From the NCBI GenBank assembly GCA_035267045.1, contig DATFMH010000205.1:1-7990 (forward strand): a DNA stretch of 7,990 nucleotides, given 5' to 3'. The notes under the pieces are model-generated. The model was not told where the DNA came from. It searched no databases and was given only the letters and a program-made list of their open reading frames with translations. This DNA is from DATFMH01 sp035267045. GTDB lineage: Bacteria > Bacteroidota > Rhodothermia > Balneolales > DATFMH01. Below, piece after piece: positions 6,463 to 7,990 of this stretch. The position numbers were made by a program, and so were the translations under genes. Every line of letters begins with the position of its first letter. Position 1 is the stretch's first letter.

Positions 6463-7749
6463 CTAATTGTATCGGATCCACTTGGCAATTTCTTTGAAGG
6501 ATGGTTTTTTACCATACATCAATATTCCTACCCGGTATACCCTTGAACTAACCCACATCAATCCGACAAATGTAAGGCTCATTAAAACAACCGAACCGAT
6601 TGATTGCCACAGAGGTACACTTGAAACGGCCATTCGTGCAATCATCAGGATGGGTGAAAATAACGGTATCATCGAAGTAATAACAGCAAAGGTCGAACCG
6701 GGATTTGCCGTAACGTTAGTTAAGAACATGATAGGTAAGATGATCGGAATAGTAATTGGGAAAGTGAGTTGCTGAACATCTGTTTCCGAATCAGCAGCAG
6801 ATCCGACGGCTGCGAATAATGCACTATACATCAAATACCCGAATACAAAAAATATGATGAAAAATATCCACAAACTGGCACTGATGGTTGGCATTTGCAT
6901 GGCCATTTGGGGCGACTGTGTTGCCTGTGCTACAGTAGCCGCTGTTTCGGTATGTCCCATGAATGAATAAATCAACGGTGCCCCGAAAGACGTTATACCA
7001 CTGATTGTAACTACCCAAATCAAAAATTGTGTGGCTCCCAGTGCGCCAACGCCCAGAACTTTACCTAATAATAATTCAAATGGTTGAGCGGAGGAGGCCA
7101 TGATTTCGATTATTCTGCTTGTTTTCTCTTCGATGACACCACGCATTATTAAGGATCCGTAGATAAACATAGCCATATAAATACCAATGGCCATGATATA
7201 ACCAACAACAAACAACATATCGGTATTCTGCTTTTCCTCACCATTTTTAGTGAGTTTCTTTGTTTGCAGTGTTACCGACCGTTCCATAATATTTTTGATG
7301 TTCTGTGTAATATTGGCCTGAGACAATAATGCATCATGGATTGCCGATTCTATATCGTTATTTATACTTTGCGTTAAAGCAATACCACCATTTCCGGAGT
7401 ATACTAATTCCGGCTGGGCTGTTCCGTTCAGTACTTGCGGAGTTATAACGATAAAACCACTTATCTGGCCCTTAATGACTTCTTTACGAAGGGTATCAAC
7501 ATTGGCAAAATGCTCATTTATATATCGTTGTGGGTTTATTTTTGTCAAATGCTTCGCGACATTACCCGATTTGTCAACGATAACTATTTGTTGTGTTGAG
7601 CCGGTATCCCAATTACTCATTAAAATGGGTACGAGAAACATTGCCAGGATGAATATCGGCGCTATAATAGTAGAAATAATAAAAGTTTTACTTTTTAAAC
7701 GAGTAATATATTCGCGTTTGATAATCAGAAACAGTTTATGAAAATTCAT
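6463..7749 (-). CDS. ABC-2 type transporter permease (NatB/YhaP-like)
   Basis: This 428-residue inner-membrane protein is the permease half of an ABC exporter. A cytoplasmic N-terminus (IIKREYITRLKSK) leads into TM1 at about 22-42. A large extracytoplasmic domain (about 43-178) follows, then TM2 at about 178-200. The cytoplasmic segment 'GVIEEKTSRIIEIMASS' (204-220) is characteristic of the family, and further membrane spans lie at about 228-250, 292-315, 328-348, 356-375 and 384-402. The loop at about 265-290 is rich in Thr, Ala, Gln and Met. NatB-type permeases are described as exporting sodium or antibiotics, but the substrate cannot be read from this sequence. The start at 7749 lies 5 bases after the stop of the ATPase gene, and its ribosome-binding site (AGGGG) overlaps that stop codon, so translation is probably coupled. 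Confidence 0.92.
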   Translation of the reverse strand: MNFHKLFLIIKREYITRLKSKTFIISTIIAPIFILAMFLVPILMSNWDTGSTQQIVIVDKSGNVAKHLTKINPQRYINEHFANVDTLRKEVIKGQISGFIVITPQVLNGTAQPELVYSGNGGIALTQSINNDIESAIHDALLSQANITQNIKNIMERSVTLQTKKLTKNGEEKQNTDMLFVVGYIMAIGIYMAMFIYGSLIMRGVIEEKTSRIIEIMASSAQPFELLLGKVLGVGALGATQFLIWVVTISGITSFGAPLIYSFMGHTETAATVAQATQSPQMAMQMPTISASLWIFFIIFFVFGYLMYSALFAAVGSAADSETDVQQLTFPITIPIILPIMFLTNVTANPGSTFAVITSMIPLFSPILMIARMAVSSVPLWQSIGSVVLMSLTFVGLMWVSSRVYRVGILMYGKKPSFKEIAKWIRYN

Positions 7750-7754
7750 TACCC

Positions 7755-7990
7755 CTATCCCAATTTATTGTTTTTAATATTGTCTTCTCCCACAGTAGAA
7801 ATAAATATTTCCTGTAATGAAGGCTGAACAAATTCAAATTTTCTCAAACTAACGTTTTTAATAGCTTCTTTGAGAATATTTTGTTCGTCAGTCCCATTTA
7901 ATAATCGAATCTCTGCAAAATTTGTGGACCGGTTGTTTATTCTGACATCCTCTAACGTATCGATGAATGATCCGTCACCATCAAATTCTA
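7755..7990 (-). CDS. ABC transporter ATP-binding protein, C-terminal fragment (partial)
   Basis: An open frame of 77 residues enters from the right edge and ends with TAG at 7755-7757; it is too short for a complete gene. The end of the protein contains 'LRKFEFVQPSLQEIFISTVGE', which matches the usual C-terminus of NatA/CcmA-type ABC ATPases (xxPSLEEIFI), after a DUF4162-like region. Walker A, the signature motif and Walker B lie outside the window. With the permease only 5 bp downstream, the two genes form a two-gene ABC exporter operon. The ATPase would bind the cytoplasmic face of the permease and power transport. Confidence 0.88.
   Translation of the reverse strand, partial: EFDGDGSFIDTLEDVRINNRSTNFAEIRLLNGTDEQNILKEAIKNVSLRKFEFVQPSLQEIFISTVGEDNIKNNKLG

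Noticed and set aside
6467..7741. Open frames in other frames within the ABC permease gene
   Set aside because: They are embedded in a clear membrane-protein gene; their hydrophobic or basic composition reflects the complementary codons.

Overview
The window looks like a chromosomal segment of a moderately AT-rich bacterium. A member of the Bacteroidota/Balneolota/Ignavibacteria assemblage (FCB group) seems most likely. This rests on the general look of the proteins: a 'KREYITRLKSK'-type ABC-2 permease, an M1-type protein with HEAT repeats, and a lipoprotein with an Asn/Ser-rich linker. Several genes also start behind A-rich leaders with little or no Shine-Dalgarno sequence. The placement is an inference and no marker gene here settles it. 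I see no transposase, integrase, phage gene, CRISPR array, tRNA or rRNA.

Layout from left to right. Positions 1-324 (minus) hold the N-terminus of a secreted lipoprotein cut by the window edge, which resembles the leader and N-terminal segment of S1/trypsin-like peptidases. Positions 325-574 are non-coding and AT-rich; they carry the probable promoter of that gene and a clear hairpin terminator for tex. Positions 575-2755 (minus) encode full-length Tex, an RNA-binding YqgF/HhH/S1 protein. A 111-bp divergent region (2756-2866) contains a short dyad. Positions 2867-6355 (plus) hold a probable transcription unit: a histidinol-phosphatase of the inositol monophosphatase superfamily, a large secreted M1-aminopeptidase-like protein with C-terminal HEAT repeats, and a small 87-residue protein of unknown function. 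Positions 6463-7990 (minus) hold an ABC-2 permease and, 5 bp upstream of it, the C-terminal end of its partner ATPase, convergent with the plus-strand unit.

Most of the content is ordinary housekeeping. The exception is the 789-residue M1-like protein. It keeps the M1 fold landmarks (signal peptide, N-terminal beta domain, a WFG motif, HEAT tail), but the zinc site and the substrate-binding motif are both replaced, so it appears to be a secreted pseudo-peptidase. The 87-residue ORF behind it lies in the same reading frame, separated by one stop codon and 12 sense codons. No evidence for a multi-gene defence or mobile system was found.
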